18,266 nt of DNA, taken from the NCBI GenBank assembly GCA_035556515.1, contig DATMEO010000028.1:1-18266 (forward strand), read 5' to 3'. A program made the position numbers and the translations under genes. This document shows positions 1 through 6,914 of this stretch, in pieces. The stretch's first letter is position 1, and the number at the start of each line of letters is the position of its first letter. The notes under the pieces are model-generated. The model was not told the DNA's origin, did no database searches, and saw nothing but the letters and a program-made list of their open reading frames with translations. The stretch is from Gaiellasilicea sp035556515. Lineage in GTDB: Bacteria > Actinomycetota > Thermoleophilia > Gaiellales > Gaiellaceae.

Positions 1-989
1 GCACGCACGAGTACCTCCGCCGGGTGCGCAAGGAGGTGGATGAGAACTATCCCGACACCGTGCTCCTGGCCGAGGCGAATCAGTGGCCGGAGGACGTCGT
101 CGAGTACTTCGGCGACGGCGACGAGTGCCACATGGCGTTCCACTTCCCCGTCATGCCGCGCATGTTCATGGCGCTGCGCCGCGAGGAGGCGCTGCCGATG
201 ATCGAGATCCTCGACCGCACGCCGCCGATTCCCGACAACGCGCAGTGGGGACTCTTTCTCCGCAACCACGACGAGTTGACGCTCGAGATGGTCACGGACG
301 AGGAGCGGGACTACATGTACGAGGAGTACGCAAAGGATCCGCGGATGAAGCTCAACCTCGGGATCCGCCGTCGGCTCGCGCCGCTCCTCGACGGCGGCCG
401 CGACGAGATCGAGCTGATGCACGCGATCCTCTTCTCGCTCCCGGGTTCGCCCGTGCTCTATTACGGAGACGAGATCGCCATGGGCGACAACGTCTACCTG
501 GGCGACCGCGACGGTGTCCGGACGCCGATGCAGTGGACGGGCGACCGCAACGGCGGCTTCTCGCGCGCCGACTTCGCGCAGCTCTACCTGCCGCCGCTGA
601 TGGATCCCGTCTACGGGTTCCAGGCGGTCAACGTCGAGGCGCAGCTGCGGCTGCCGACCTCGCTGCTGCGCTGGCTACGCCGCTTCGTCGAGCTGCGGAA
701 GCAGCATCCGGTCTTCGGTGTCGGCGACTACCGCGTGCTCCGGCCGGAGAACCCGAAGATCTTCGCCCACATCCGCTCGTTCTCCGAGGACATCATCCTC
801 TGCGTCCACAACCTCGCCCGGACGGCGCAGGCGGTCGAGCTCGATCTCTCCGCATTCGCGGGCCGCGTGCCCGTGGAGATGCTCGGCAACACGCGCTTCC
901 CGCGGATCGGCGAGCTGCCGTACCTGCTCACGCTCGGGCCGCGCGGCTTCTTCTGGTTCCAACTCCAGGACCCTGCCGATGACGAGTGA
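1..989 (+). CDS. treS: Trehalose synthase (maltose alpha-D-glucosyltransferase), 3' part
   Basis: This cytosolic GH13 enzyme interconverts maltose and trehalose by intramolecular transglucosylation. The frame is already open at the left edge (first full codon at position 3), so the gene is cut by the window. About 328 C-terminal residues remain, against roughly 550-600 for a full enzyme, and the catalytic nucleophile lies upstream. Visible hallmarks are LLAEANQWPEDV, carrying the general acid glutamate, and the TreS-typical LRNHDELTLEMVTDEERDYM, carrying the third catalytic aspartate. SPVLYYGDEIAMGDN and RTPMQW follow, then a C-terminal beta domain ending in FFWFQLQDPADDE. The stop overlaps the mak start by 11 nt, so the two are translationally linked. 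Such TreS-Mak pairs are sometimes fused in actinobacteria; here they are separate. A plain alpha-amylase or isomaltulose synthase is unlikely given the NHDELTLEMV block. Confidence 0.95.
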   Translation, partial: THEYLRRVRKEVDENYPDTVLLAEANQWPEDVVEYFGDGDECHMAFHFPVMPRMFMALRREEALPMIEILDRTPPIPDNAQWGLFLRNHDELTLEMVTDEERDYMYEEYAKDPRMKLNLGIRRRLAPLLDGGRDEIELMHAILFSLPGSPVLYYGDEIAMGDNVYLGDRDGVRTPMQWTGDRNGGFSRADFAQLYLPPLMDPVYGFQAVNVEAQLRLPTSLLRWLRRFVELRKQHPVFGVGDYRVLRPENPKIFAHIRSFSEDIILCVHNLARTAQAVELDLSAFAGRVPVEMLGNTRFPRIGELPYLLTLGPRGFFWFQLQDPADDE

Positions 990-2385
990 TCTGAAGAGCC
1001 GCATCGAGAGAGGCGACCTCCACTTCCTGGACGGGCTCGTCCTGCTCGGCACGATCGCGTCGCAGCGCTGGTTCGGCGGCAAGTCGAAGGACGTGCTCGA
1101 CGCGCGCGTGCTCGATGCCGGCGTCACCCCGGGCGAGCCGCCGATCCTCGCGATCGCGGTCGTCGAGGTGCGGTACGGCCTGCAGACGCACGACCTCTAC
1201 CACCTGCCGCTCGGCTTCCGGCCGACGGAGGACGCCTGGAAGGAGTCCGTGATCGCCGAGACCGACGGCTGGGTCGCGTACGACGCGATCGCCGATCCTG
1301 CGCTCGCGCGCCGGATGCTCGAGCTGATGCGGACCAACTCCACGCTCGAGACCGGCGAGGCGACGATCGTCTTCCGGCCCACGGGCGAGCTGCCCGCCGA
1401 GGTCGAGTCGGCGCGGCCGATGGGCGCCGAGCAGTCGAACAGCTCGCTCGTGCTCGACGAGCGCTACGCGCTCAAGCTCTACCGCCGGATCGCGCCGGGG
1501 ATGAACCCGGAGCTCGAGGTGCTGCGGTTCCTCACCGAGCGCGGCTTCGAGCACACGGCGGCGCTCGAGGGTTACATCGCCTACGAGGGCCGGCCGCTGG
1601 AGGCGACGCTCGCGGTCGTGCAGGAGTTCGTGCCCGCAAAGGGAGACGGCTGGGAGCTCGCGCTCGACACGCTCGCCGCGGGCGAGCCCGACTGGCTGCC
1701 GGAGCACGCGCGCCGGCTGGGCGAGGTGACGGCGCTGCTGCACAACGCGCTCGCGTCCGATCCGGGCGATCCGCACTTCGCGCCGGAGGATCCGAGCACG
1801 GAGGCGCTCGCGCTCCTGTCCGCCTCGATCGACGAGGAGATCGAGCACGTCTTCGCCTCGCTGCCCGACTCGCCGGCGCTCGAGCAGGTGCGCGGCCGCG
1901 GCGAGGAGGTGCGCGACCATCTGCGCCTGCTCACGAACATCGGCCACGTCGGCCGCGTGATCCGGACCCACGGCGACTACCACCTCGGCCAGGCGCTCTG
2001 GACGGACGAGGACGACTGGCTGCTCCTCGACTTCGAGGGCGAGCCGGCACGCTCCGTTCCGGAGCGGCGGCGCAAGACGTCTCCGCTCCGCGACGTCGCG
2101 GGCATGCTGCGCTCGTTCGCGTACGCCGCCTCGGCCGCGACGATCCAGAGGAGCGTCGATCCGCCCGAGGGCTGGGAGGAGCGCTGCCGGGCCGAGTTCC
2201 TCGAGGGGTATCTCGACACTGCCGAGCCGTCGCTGCTGCCGTCGAGTCGCGATCAGGTGGCGCGCCTGCTGACGGTGTTCGAGCTCGAGAAGGCGGTCTA
2301 CGAGCTCCGCTACGAGCTGCACAACCGACCCGACTGGGTCGCGATCCCCGTCGCCGGGATCCTCCGCATGCTGGAGCAGCAATGA
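979..2385 (+). CDS. mak: Maltokinase (maltose 1-kinase)
   Basis: Predicted to phosphorylate maltose with ATP to maltose 1-phosphate, the glucan donor used by GlgE in the TreS-Mak-GlgE route. The product is 468 aa, a usual family length. The N-terminal cap contains SQRWFGGKS. The C-terminal lobe has the kinase-like catalytic loop HGDYHLGQ (residues 331-338, D333 the likely base) and the metal-binding DFEGEP (351-356), followed by SVPERRRKTSPLRDVAGMLRSF, which is characteristic of maltokinases. The frame is open further upstream, but ATG 979 is chosen because it is preceded by AGGA at 967-970 and gives the normal N-terminus; the earlier part only shadows treS. It overlaps treS by 11 nt and glgB by 4 nt (ATGA). 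A general aminoglycoside phosphotransferase is the only alternative, and context argues against it. Confidence 0.94.
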   Translation: MTSDLKSRIERGDLHFLDGLVLLGTIASQRWFGGKSKDVLDARVLDAGVTPGEPPILAIAVVEVRYGLQTHDLYHLPLGFRPTEDAWKESVIAETDGWVAYDAIADPALARRMLELMRTNSTLETGEATIVFRPTGELPAEVESARPMGAEQSNSSLVLDERYALKLYRRIAPGMNPELEVLRFLTERGFEHTAALEGYIAYEGRPLEATLAVVQEFVPAKGDGWELALDTLAAGEPDWLPEHARRLGEVTALLHNALASDPGDPHFAPEDPSTEALALLSASIDEEIEHVFASLPDSPALEQVRGRGEEVRDHLRLLTNIGHVGRVIRTHGDYHLGQALWTDEDDWLLLDFEGEPARSVPERRRKTSPLRDVAGMLRSFAYAASAATIQRSVDPPEGWEERCRAEFLEGYLDTAEPSLLPSSRDQVARLLTVFELEKAVYELRYELHNRPDWVAIPVAGILRMLEQQ

Positions 2386-4250
2386 CGTTGGGCGAGCTCG
2401 ACCTCCACCTGGCGGGCGAGGGCCGGCACGAGCAGATCTACGAGCGCCTGGGCGCGCACGTGACCGAGGAGGGGATCTCGTTCGCGGTCTGGGCGCCGAA
2501 CGCGCGCGCCGTCTCCGTCGTCGGCGACTGGAACCTCTGGGACGGCCACGCGCAGCCGCTCGAGCCGCAGCGCTCGTCCGGGATCTGGGCGGCGCTCGTG
2601 CCCGATGCCTCCGAGGGTGACGCGTACAAGTACGAGGTGCACGGCGCCGACGGGCAGCTCCGCCTCAAGTCGGACCCCTTCGCCTTCCACGCCGAGATCC
2701 CGCCGAAGACGGCCTCGCGGATCTATCGCTCCCGCTACGAGTGGGCGGACGACGACTGGCTCGAGCGGCGCCGCAGCTTCGACCAGCTGAAGGAGCCGAT
2801 CTCGGTCTACGAGGTGCACGCGGAGTCGTGGCGGCTGGGGCTCGGTTGGAAGGAGCTCGCCGAGCAGCTCGTCGCCTATGCCGGCGACCTCGGCTTCACC
2901 CACGTCGAGTTCCTGCCGGTGATGCACCACCCGTTCTCGGGCTCGTGGGGCTATCAGGTGACAGGCTTCTACGCGCCCGTCTCGACGATGGGGGAGCCGG
3001 ACGACTTTCGCGCGCTCGTGGACGCGCTCCACCAGGCCGGGATCGGCGTCATCCTCGACTGGGTGCCGGCGCACTTCCCGCGCGACGAGTTCGCGCTTGC
3101 CCGCTTCGACGGGACGGCGCTCTACGAGCACGAGGATCCCCGCCGCGGCTCACACCCCGACTGGGGCACGCTGATCTTCAACCTCGGCCGCAACGAGGTG
3201 CGCAACTTCCTGCTCGCGAACGCGCTCTACTGGCTGCGCGAGTACCACGCCGACGGGCTCCGGGTGGACGCCGTCGCGTCGATGCTCTACCTCGACTACT
3301 CGCGCAAGCAGGGCGAGTGGGTGCCGAACGCCCACGGTGGGCGCGAGGATCTCGAGGCGGTTTCCTTCCTGCGCGAGCTGAACGAGGTCGTCTACGGCCG
3401 CGAGCCGGGCGTGATGACGATCGCCGAGGAGTCGACCGCGTGGCCCGGCGTCTCGCGGCCCACCTATCTCGGCGGCCTCGGCTTCGGCTTCAAGTGGAAC
3501 ATGGGCTGGATGCACGACACGCTCGAGTACGTCTCGAAGGAGCCCGTGCACCGGCGCTTCCACCACCACGAGCTGACGTTCTCGATGGTCTACGCCTGGA
3601 ACGAGAACTTCGTCCTCCCGCTCTCCCACGACGAGGTGGTGCACGGCAAGGGCTCCCTGCTCGGGAAGATGCCCGGCGACCGCTGGCAGCGCTTCGCGAA
3701 TCTGCGCGCCCTCTACGGCTACATGTGGTCGCACCCCGGCAAGCAGCTCCTCTTCATGGGCGGCGAGTTCGCGCAGGAGAAGGAGTGGAGCGAGCCGGCG
3801 GGGTCGCTCGACTGGCACCTGCTCGACCAGGCCGACCATGCCGGAATGCTCGCGCTCGTCCGCGACCTCAACGCCGCCTACGCCGAGGAGCCGGCGCTCT
3901 GGGAGCTCGACCACTCGCACGAGGGCTTCCTCTGGCTGGAGCCGAATGCCGCGAACGAGAACGTGCTCGCGTTCGCACGCCGCAGCGAGGACGGCAAGCG
4001 CTGGCTCGTCGTCGCCTGCAACTTCTCGCCGGTCCCGCGGGAGGGCTGGCGGATCGGACTGCCGAAGGCGGGCAAGTGGCGTGAGGCACTGAACACGGAC
4101 TCCCGCTTCTACGGCGGCGGCGACGTCGGCAACGGGCTCGGGATCGAGACCGAGAAGACGCCCTGGAACGAGCAAAAGCAGTCGGCCGAGATCACGCTGC
4201 CACCGCTCGGCGTCGTCTGGCTCGTGCCGGGCGCGCCGTCGGCCGTGTGA
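2382..4250 (+). CDS. glgB: 1,4-alpha-glucan branching enzyme (GH13_9)
   Basis: Makes alpha-1,6 branches in glycogen by cutting and transferring alpha-1,4 chains. The product is 622 aa. A single CBM48 module covers about residues 25-110 (FAVWAPNARAVSVVGDWNLW), followed by the GH13 barrel. By family pattern the catalytic residues are D296 in DGLRVDAVAS, E349 in TIAEEST and D417 in PLSHDEVVHGKGSL. GGLGFGFKWNMGWMHDTLEY and LLFMGGEFAQEKEWSE are specific to branching enzymes. The C-terminal beta domain runs to the end (PPLGVVWLVPG). It is shorter than the roughly 730-aa forms because the extra N-terminal CBM48-like N1 domain is missing, which is a known variant. The start ATG overlaps the mak stop (ATGA) and has GGAG 5 nt upstream. 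It is the last gene of this co-directional block; its stop codon lies inside the first operator palindrome. Confidence 0.96.
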   Translation: MTLGELDLHLAGEGRHEQIYERLGAHVTEEGISFAVWAPNARAVSVVGDWNLWDGHAQPLEPQRSSGIWAALVPDASEGDAYKYEVHGADGQLRLKSDPFAFHAEIPPKTASRIYRSRYEWADDDWLERRRSFDQLKEPISVYEVHAESWRLGLGWKELAEQLVAYAGDLGFTHVEFLPVMHHPFSGSWGYQVTGFYAPVSTMGEPDDFRALVDALHQAGIGVILDWVPAHFPRDEFALARFDGTALYEHEDPRRGSHPDWGTLIFNLGRNEVRNFLLANALYWLREYHADGLRVDAVASMLYLDYSRKQGEWVPNAHGGREDLEAVSFLRELNEVVYGREPGVMTIAEESTAWPGVSRPTYLGGLGFGFKWNMGWMHDTLEYVSKEPVHRRFHHHELTFSMVYAWNENFVLPLSHDEVVHGKGSLLGKMPGDRWQRFANLRALYGYMWSHPGKQLLFMGGEFAQEKEWSEPAGSLDWHLLDQADHAGMLALVRDLNAAYAEEPALWELDHSHEGFLWLEPNAANENVLAFARRSEDGKRWLVVACNFSPVPREGWRIGLPKAGKWREALNTDSRFYGGGDVGNGLGIETEKTPWNEQKQSAEITLPPLGVVWLVPGAPSAV

Positions 4251-4275
4251 GCTCGTGTTCCTGTAACACAAGCTC
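4249..4275. promoter_or_regulatory. Operator-like palindrome, copy 1
   Basis: The inverted repeat has arms GAGCTCGTGTT and AACACAAGCTC (11 bp, one mismatch) around CCTGT. The 21-bp core at 4252-4272 matches the second copy at 4327-4347 (consensus CTYGTGTT-N-CTG-N-AACACAAG). Its left edge overlaps the glgB stop codon. The size and symmetry suit a dimeric repressor of the TetR type, but no regulator gene is present in the window, so the family is inference. Confidence 0.6.
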
Positions 4276-4285
4276 GATCGGGCCG

Positions 4286-4313
4286 GCTGAACGGCTTGTG
4301 CAAGCCGTCGAGC
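4286..4313. other. Central palindrome or hairpin between the two operators
   Basis: A perfect palindrome with arms ACGGCTTG and CAAGCCGT around TG occupies 4291-4308. It is extended by GCT/AGC after a 2x2 mismatch. Its centre (4299.5) is exactly midway between the centres of the two flanking operators (4262 and 4337). As RNA it would give a 7-bp stem with a 4-nt loop just after glgB. No T-tract follows, so it is only a weak candidate for a factor-independent terminator. Confidence 0.45.
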
Positions 4314-4326
4314 GCGGCGTTCTGAT

Positions 4327-4347
4327 CTTGTGTTACTGAAACACAAG
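4327..4347. promoter_or_regulatory. Operator-like palindrome, copy 2
   Basis: This is a perfect inverted repeat: CTTGTGTT, ACTGA spacer, AACACAAG. The segment AACACAAGCTC recurs exactly in copy 1 (4265-4275 and 4340-4350). It ends 30 nt before the exporter ATPase GTG start and would overlap the -35 region of the candidate promoter with its -10 at 4366, as expected for a repressor site controlling the exporter. Confidence 0.65.
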
Positions 4348-4371
4348 CTCCGTTCGGCGCGTGGGTAGGGT
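4343..4371 (+). promoter_or_regulatory. Candidate promoter for the exporter operon, possibly leaderless
   Basis: TAGGGT at 4366-4371 fits the actinobacterial -10 pattern TANNNT and is followed by six bases and then the GTG start at 4378. Transcription starting about 7 nt downstream would begin at the start codon. The hexamer at -35 spacing (ACAAGC, 4343-4348) is poor and lies in operator copy 2. The same GTAGGG bases could instead be a weak ribosome binding site, so this call is tentative. Confidence 0.35.
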
Positions 4372-4377
4372 GCCGGA

Positions 4378-5364
4378 GTGGAGCGGACGAACAGCATCGA
4401 GGTCGAGGGGCTCGTCCGCGAGTTCAAGAAGGGGCCGCGCGCGGTCGACGGGATCGACCTCCGCGTCGAGCCAGGCGAGATCTACGGGTTTCTCGGGCCG
4501 AACGGGGCCGGCAAGTCGACGACCGTGCTGATGCTGACGACGCTGCTGCCGCCGACTGCGGGGACGGCGCGGGTCGGCGGCTACGACGTCGTCTCCGAAG
4601 GTCCGAAGGTGCGGAGCGTGATCGGCGCTGCTCTCCAGGAGGCTGCGCTCGATCCGATGCTGACCGGGCGGGACCATCTGCGGCTGCAGGCGACGCTGCA
4701 GGGGATCTCGCGCACCGAGCGCAAGCCGCGGGCGCAGGAGCTGCTCGACCGTGTCGGTCTCAGTGAGGCGGCCGACCGCAAGGTCGGCGGCTATTCGGGC
4801 GGGATGAAGCGCCGTCTCGACCTCGCGCTGGCGCTCGTGCACCGGCCGCGCATCCTCTTCCTCGACGAGCCGACAACCGGGCTCGACGTCCAGAGTCGCA
4901 CGGCGCTGTGGGACGAGGTCTCACGGCTTGCGCGCGAAGACGGCGTCACCGTCTTTCTGACGACGCAGTACCTCGAGGAAGCGGACGTGCTCGCGAACCG
5001 GGTCGGGATCATCGACCACGGGCACATCGTCGCCGAGGGGACGCCACAGGCCCTCAAGGCCGAGATCGGGCTGCCGAGCGTCCACGCGATTCCCGTCGAG
5101 CAGGCGGATCGAGAGCGGCTCGTCTCTGCTCTTGCCCCCTACGGCGAGTCGCTCGACGGTGGCACCGGTGACGTCGTCGTCCGGCTACGCGAAGGCCTCG
5201 CCGGGCTGCCGGCGGTCGTCCGCGCGGTCGACGACGCGGGCCTCACGCTCGCGAGCCTCGAGATCCAGGCACCCTCGCTCGACGACGTCTTCCTCGCCAA
5301 GACGGGCCGTTCGTTGGAGGGCGCCGGCGAGGACGAGCTGGACGCGGCCGAGCCCGCCGCGTGA
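4378..5364 (+). CDS. DrrA-family ABC exporter ATP-binding protein
   Basis: Nucleotide-binding subunit of an ABC-2 type exporter, 328 aa. Walker A is GPNGAGKST (residues 40-48), the Q-loop glutamine is Q87 (ALQEAALD), the signature is YSGGMKRRLDLALAL starting at 139, and Walker B is ILFLDEPTTGLD (159-170). The switch position reads TTQYLEEAD rather than TTHxxEEA, a substitution typical of the daunorubicin-resistance (DrrA) family. The C-terminal DrrA1-like domain ends in PSLDDVFLAKTGRSLEG. The GTG start is at 4378 after the two operator palindromes. The stop overlaps the next start by 4 nt (GTGA), so it is coupled to the permeases. The substrate cannot be read from sequence: family members export drugs, glycolipids or polyketides, while the surrounding sugar genes make a saccharide or glycoconjugate worth considering. 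Confidence 0.93.
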   Translation: MERTNSIEVEGLVREFKKGPRAVDGIDLRVEPGEIYGFLGPNGAGKSTTVLMLTTLLPPTAGTARVGGYDVVSEGPKVRSVIGAALQEAALDPMLTGRDHLRLQATLQGISRTERKPRAQELLDRVGLSEAADRKVGGYSGGMKRRLDLALALVHRPRILFLDEPTTGLDVQSRTALWDEVSRLAREDGVTVFLTTQYLEEADVLANRVGIIDHGHIVAEGTPQALKAEIGLPSVHAIPVEQADRERLVSALAPYGESLDGGTGDVVVRLREGLAGLPAVVRAVDDAGLTLASLEIQAPSLDDVFLAKTGRSLEGAGEDELDAAEPAA

Positions 5365-6137
5365 GTGCTATCCCGGCGCAGGTGGGCGCTGTCGCGCGGC
5401 GTTCGGTCGTCCGCACGAGCCGCCAGCCGGCCGCCGTCGTCTTCCCGCTGGTCTTCCCGATGCTGCTCCTGCTCGTGAACGCGGGCGGCCTCGAGGCGTC
5501 GACGCAGCTGCCCGGCTTCCCGACCGACTCCTTCGTCGCCTTCGCGCTGGCGGTCCCGTTCATCCAGGGCGCGCTCTTCTCGACGATGAACGCGGGCACC
5601 GATCTCGCGAGGGATATCCAGACCGGCTTCCTGAACCGCCTCTCGCTCACCTCCATGCGCGGTGTCGCACTGATCGCCGGCCTGCTCGCCGGCGCCGTCG
5701 TTCTCGGGCTCGTCCAGGCAGCGTTCTACATCGCGGTCGGTCTGATCATCGGGGTCGACTTCGCGGCCGGCGCGCTCGGGATCCTCGTGCTGTTCCTCTT
5801 CTCGGCCGTGATCTCGGTCAGCTTCGGCGCCATCGGCCTCTTCCTCGCCCTGCGCACCGGCTCGGGCGAGGCGATCCAGGGCCTCTTCCCGCTGCTCTTC
5901 GTCTTTCTCTTCCTCTCCTCGATGAACACGCCCAGGGACCTGATCGACGTCGACTGGTTCCGCTTCGTCGCGAGCGTGAATCCCGTCTCGTACCTGATCG
6001 AGTGCGTCCGGAGCCTGATCATCACCGGCTGGGACGCGAAGGCGCTCGCGCTCGGCTTCGGCCTCGCCGTCCTGATCGGGCTCGTCGCGATCACGGTCGC
6101 GACGCTGGCGCTCAAGCAGCGGCTGGTGCGGACGTGA
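5361..6137 (+). CDS. ABC-2 type exporter membrane subunit 1 (DrrB-like)
   Basis: Transmembrane subunit of 258 aa with about six hydrophobic helices, near residues 24-43, 56-77, 101-131, 136-163, 170-188 and 228-251. The ABC2_membrane hallmark between the last helices is visible as SVNPVSYLIECVRSLI. Other family features are the cytoplasmic N-terminal amphipathic stretch (RRSVVRTSRQP) and the segment DLARDIQTGFLNRLSLTSMRG after helix 2. The GTG start overlaps the ATPase stop, and the stop overlaps the start of a second, different permease. With the downstream subunit it probably forms a heterodimer served by two copies of the single ATPase. Export is inferred from family; the substrate is unknown. 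Confidence 0.9.
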   Translation: MSAIPAQVGAVARRSVVRTSRQPAAVVFPLVFPMLLLLVNAGGLEASTQLPGFPTDSFVAFALAVPFIQGALFSTMNAGTDLARDIQTGFLNRLSLTSMRGVALIAGLLAGAVVLGLVQAAFYIAVGLIIGVDFAAGALGILVLFLFSAVISVSFGAIGLFLALRTGSGEAIQGLFPLLFVFLFLSSMNTPRDLIDVDWFRFVASVNPVSYLIECVRSLIITGWDAKALALGFGLAVLIGLVAITVATLALKQRLVRT

Positions 6138-6901
6138 GGATCTGGCCGGTCGCTTCTGGAGTCGCGTGGCGGACGCTGAAGAACGTCTTCACGAACCCGT
6201 CGCTCTTCTTCCCGTCACTGATATTCCCGCTCTTCTTCTTCACCGCGTTCGCGGGCGGGCTCTCGCAGGTCGCCGACGTCCCGGGCTTCGATTTCGAGCC
6301 GGGCTACACGGCGTTCCAGTTCTGCTTCGTCCTGATCCAGTCGGCGGCCTTCGGCGGCGTCTTCACCGGCTTCGGGATCGCGCGCGACTTCGAGTCCGGC
6401 TTCGCCCGCCGGCTGCTGCTCGCGGCGCCGAACCGAACCGGGATCGTGCTCGGCTATGCGCTCGCCGCGCTCGTCCGCTGGGCGGTGACCGCGACCGTGC
6501 TCACCGTCGTCGCGCTGATCGTCGGGATGAACGTCTTCGGCGGCGCCGTCGACGTCTTCGGCATGTACGCGCTCGCGCTCCTGATCAACGTCGCGGGCCT
6601 GCTCTGGGCCTGCGGCGTCGCGATGCGCTTCCGCACGATCCAGGCCGGGCCGGTGATGCAGATGCCCGTCTTCCTGATCCTCTTCTTCGCGCCCGTCTAC
6701 GTGCCGCTCGCGCTGCTCACGGGCTGGATCGAGGCCGTCGCGACCCTGAACCCGCTCACGTACGTGCTCGAGGCGGTGCGGAGCATGCTCGCCGGCGACG
6801 AGATCCACGTCCTGTCGGCGTTCGTGATCGCGGTTGGCCTCGTCTCGCTCTTCGCGTTCTGGTCGCTGCGCGGCCTGCGGAAGGCGGAGGCCGCGGGTTA
6901 G
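6134..6901 (+). CDS. ABC-2 type exporter membrane subunit 2 (DrrB-like)
   Basis: Second transmembrane subunit, 255 aa, six predicted helices (about 23-43, 58-82, 103-131, 139-165, 173-196, 226-245). It carries the same family motif as its neighbour, TLNPLTYVLEAVRSML, and the parallel segment GIARDFESGFARRLLLAAPNR, but is otherwise clearly divergent, so the pair looks like an old duplication. The frame is open far upstream through the previous genes; GTG 6134 is chosen because it overlaps the preceding stop by 4 nt (GTGA) and gives a normal N-terminus (MRIWPVASGVAWRTLKN). treZ starts 13 nt after the stop, so read-through from the exporter into the trehalose genes is likely unless there is a new promoter. 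Confidence 0.9.
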   Translation: MRIWPVASGVAWRTLKNVFTNPSLFFPSLIFPLFFFTAFAGGLSQVADVPGFDFEPGYTAFQFCFVLIQSAAFGGVFTGFGIARDFESGFARRLLLAAPNRTGIVLGYALAALVRWAVTATVLTVVALIVGMNVFGGAVDVFGMYALALLINVAGLLWACGVAMRFRTIQAGPVMQMPVFLILFFAPVYVPLALLTGWIEAVATLNPLTYVLEAVRSMLAGDEIHVLSAFVIAVGLVSLFAFWSLRGLRKAEAAG

Positions 6902-6902
6902 G

Positions 6903-6908
6903 TACCGT
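6903..6908 (+). promoter_or_regulatory. Possible internal -10 element before treZ
   Basis: TACCGT matches TANNNT and is separated by six bases from the treZ GTG, the same geometry as at the exporter start. No good -35 or Shine-Dalgarno sequence precedes treZ. A six-base degenerate match in GC-rich DNA is weak evidence by itself; it is listed because it bears on whether treZ-glgX-treY has its own promoter. Confidence 0.2.
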
Positions 6909-6914
6909 CGCGCG

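Noticed and set aside
928..2382. A 484-codon open frame on the - strand, opposite mak
   Set aside because: It is rich in Arg/Leu/Glu without domain features and fully shadows the maltokinase.
4251..4377. Repeated AACACAAGCTC elements considered as a CRISPR or mobile-element end
   Set aside because: There are only two copies, each half of a dyad, with no spacer series, transposase or target duplication; operator sites explain them better.
5132..6133. Upstream extension of the second exporter permease frame
   Set aside because: The extra 334 codons are Arg/Pro/Ser-rich shadow sequence over the ATPase and permease 1; GTG 6134 with the GTGA overlap gives a standard DrrB-like protein.
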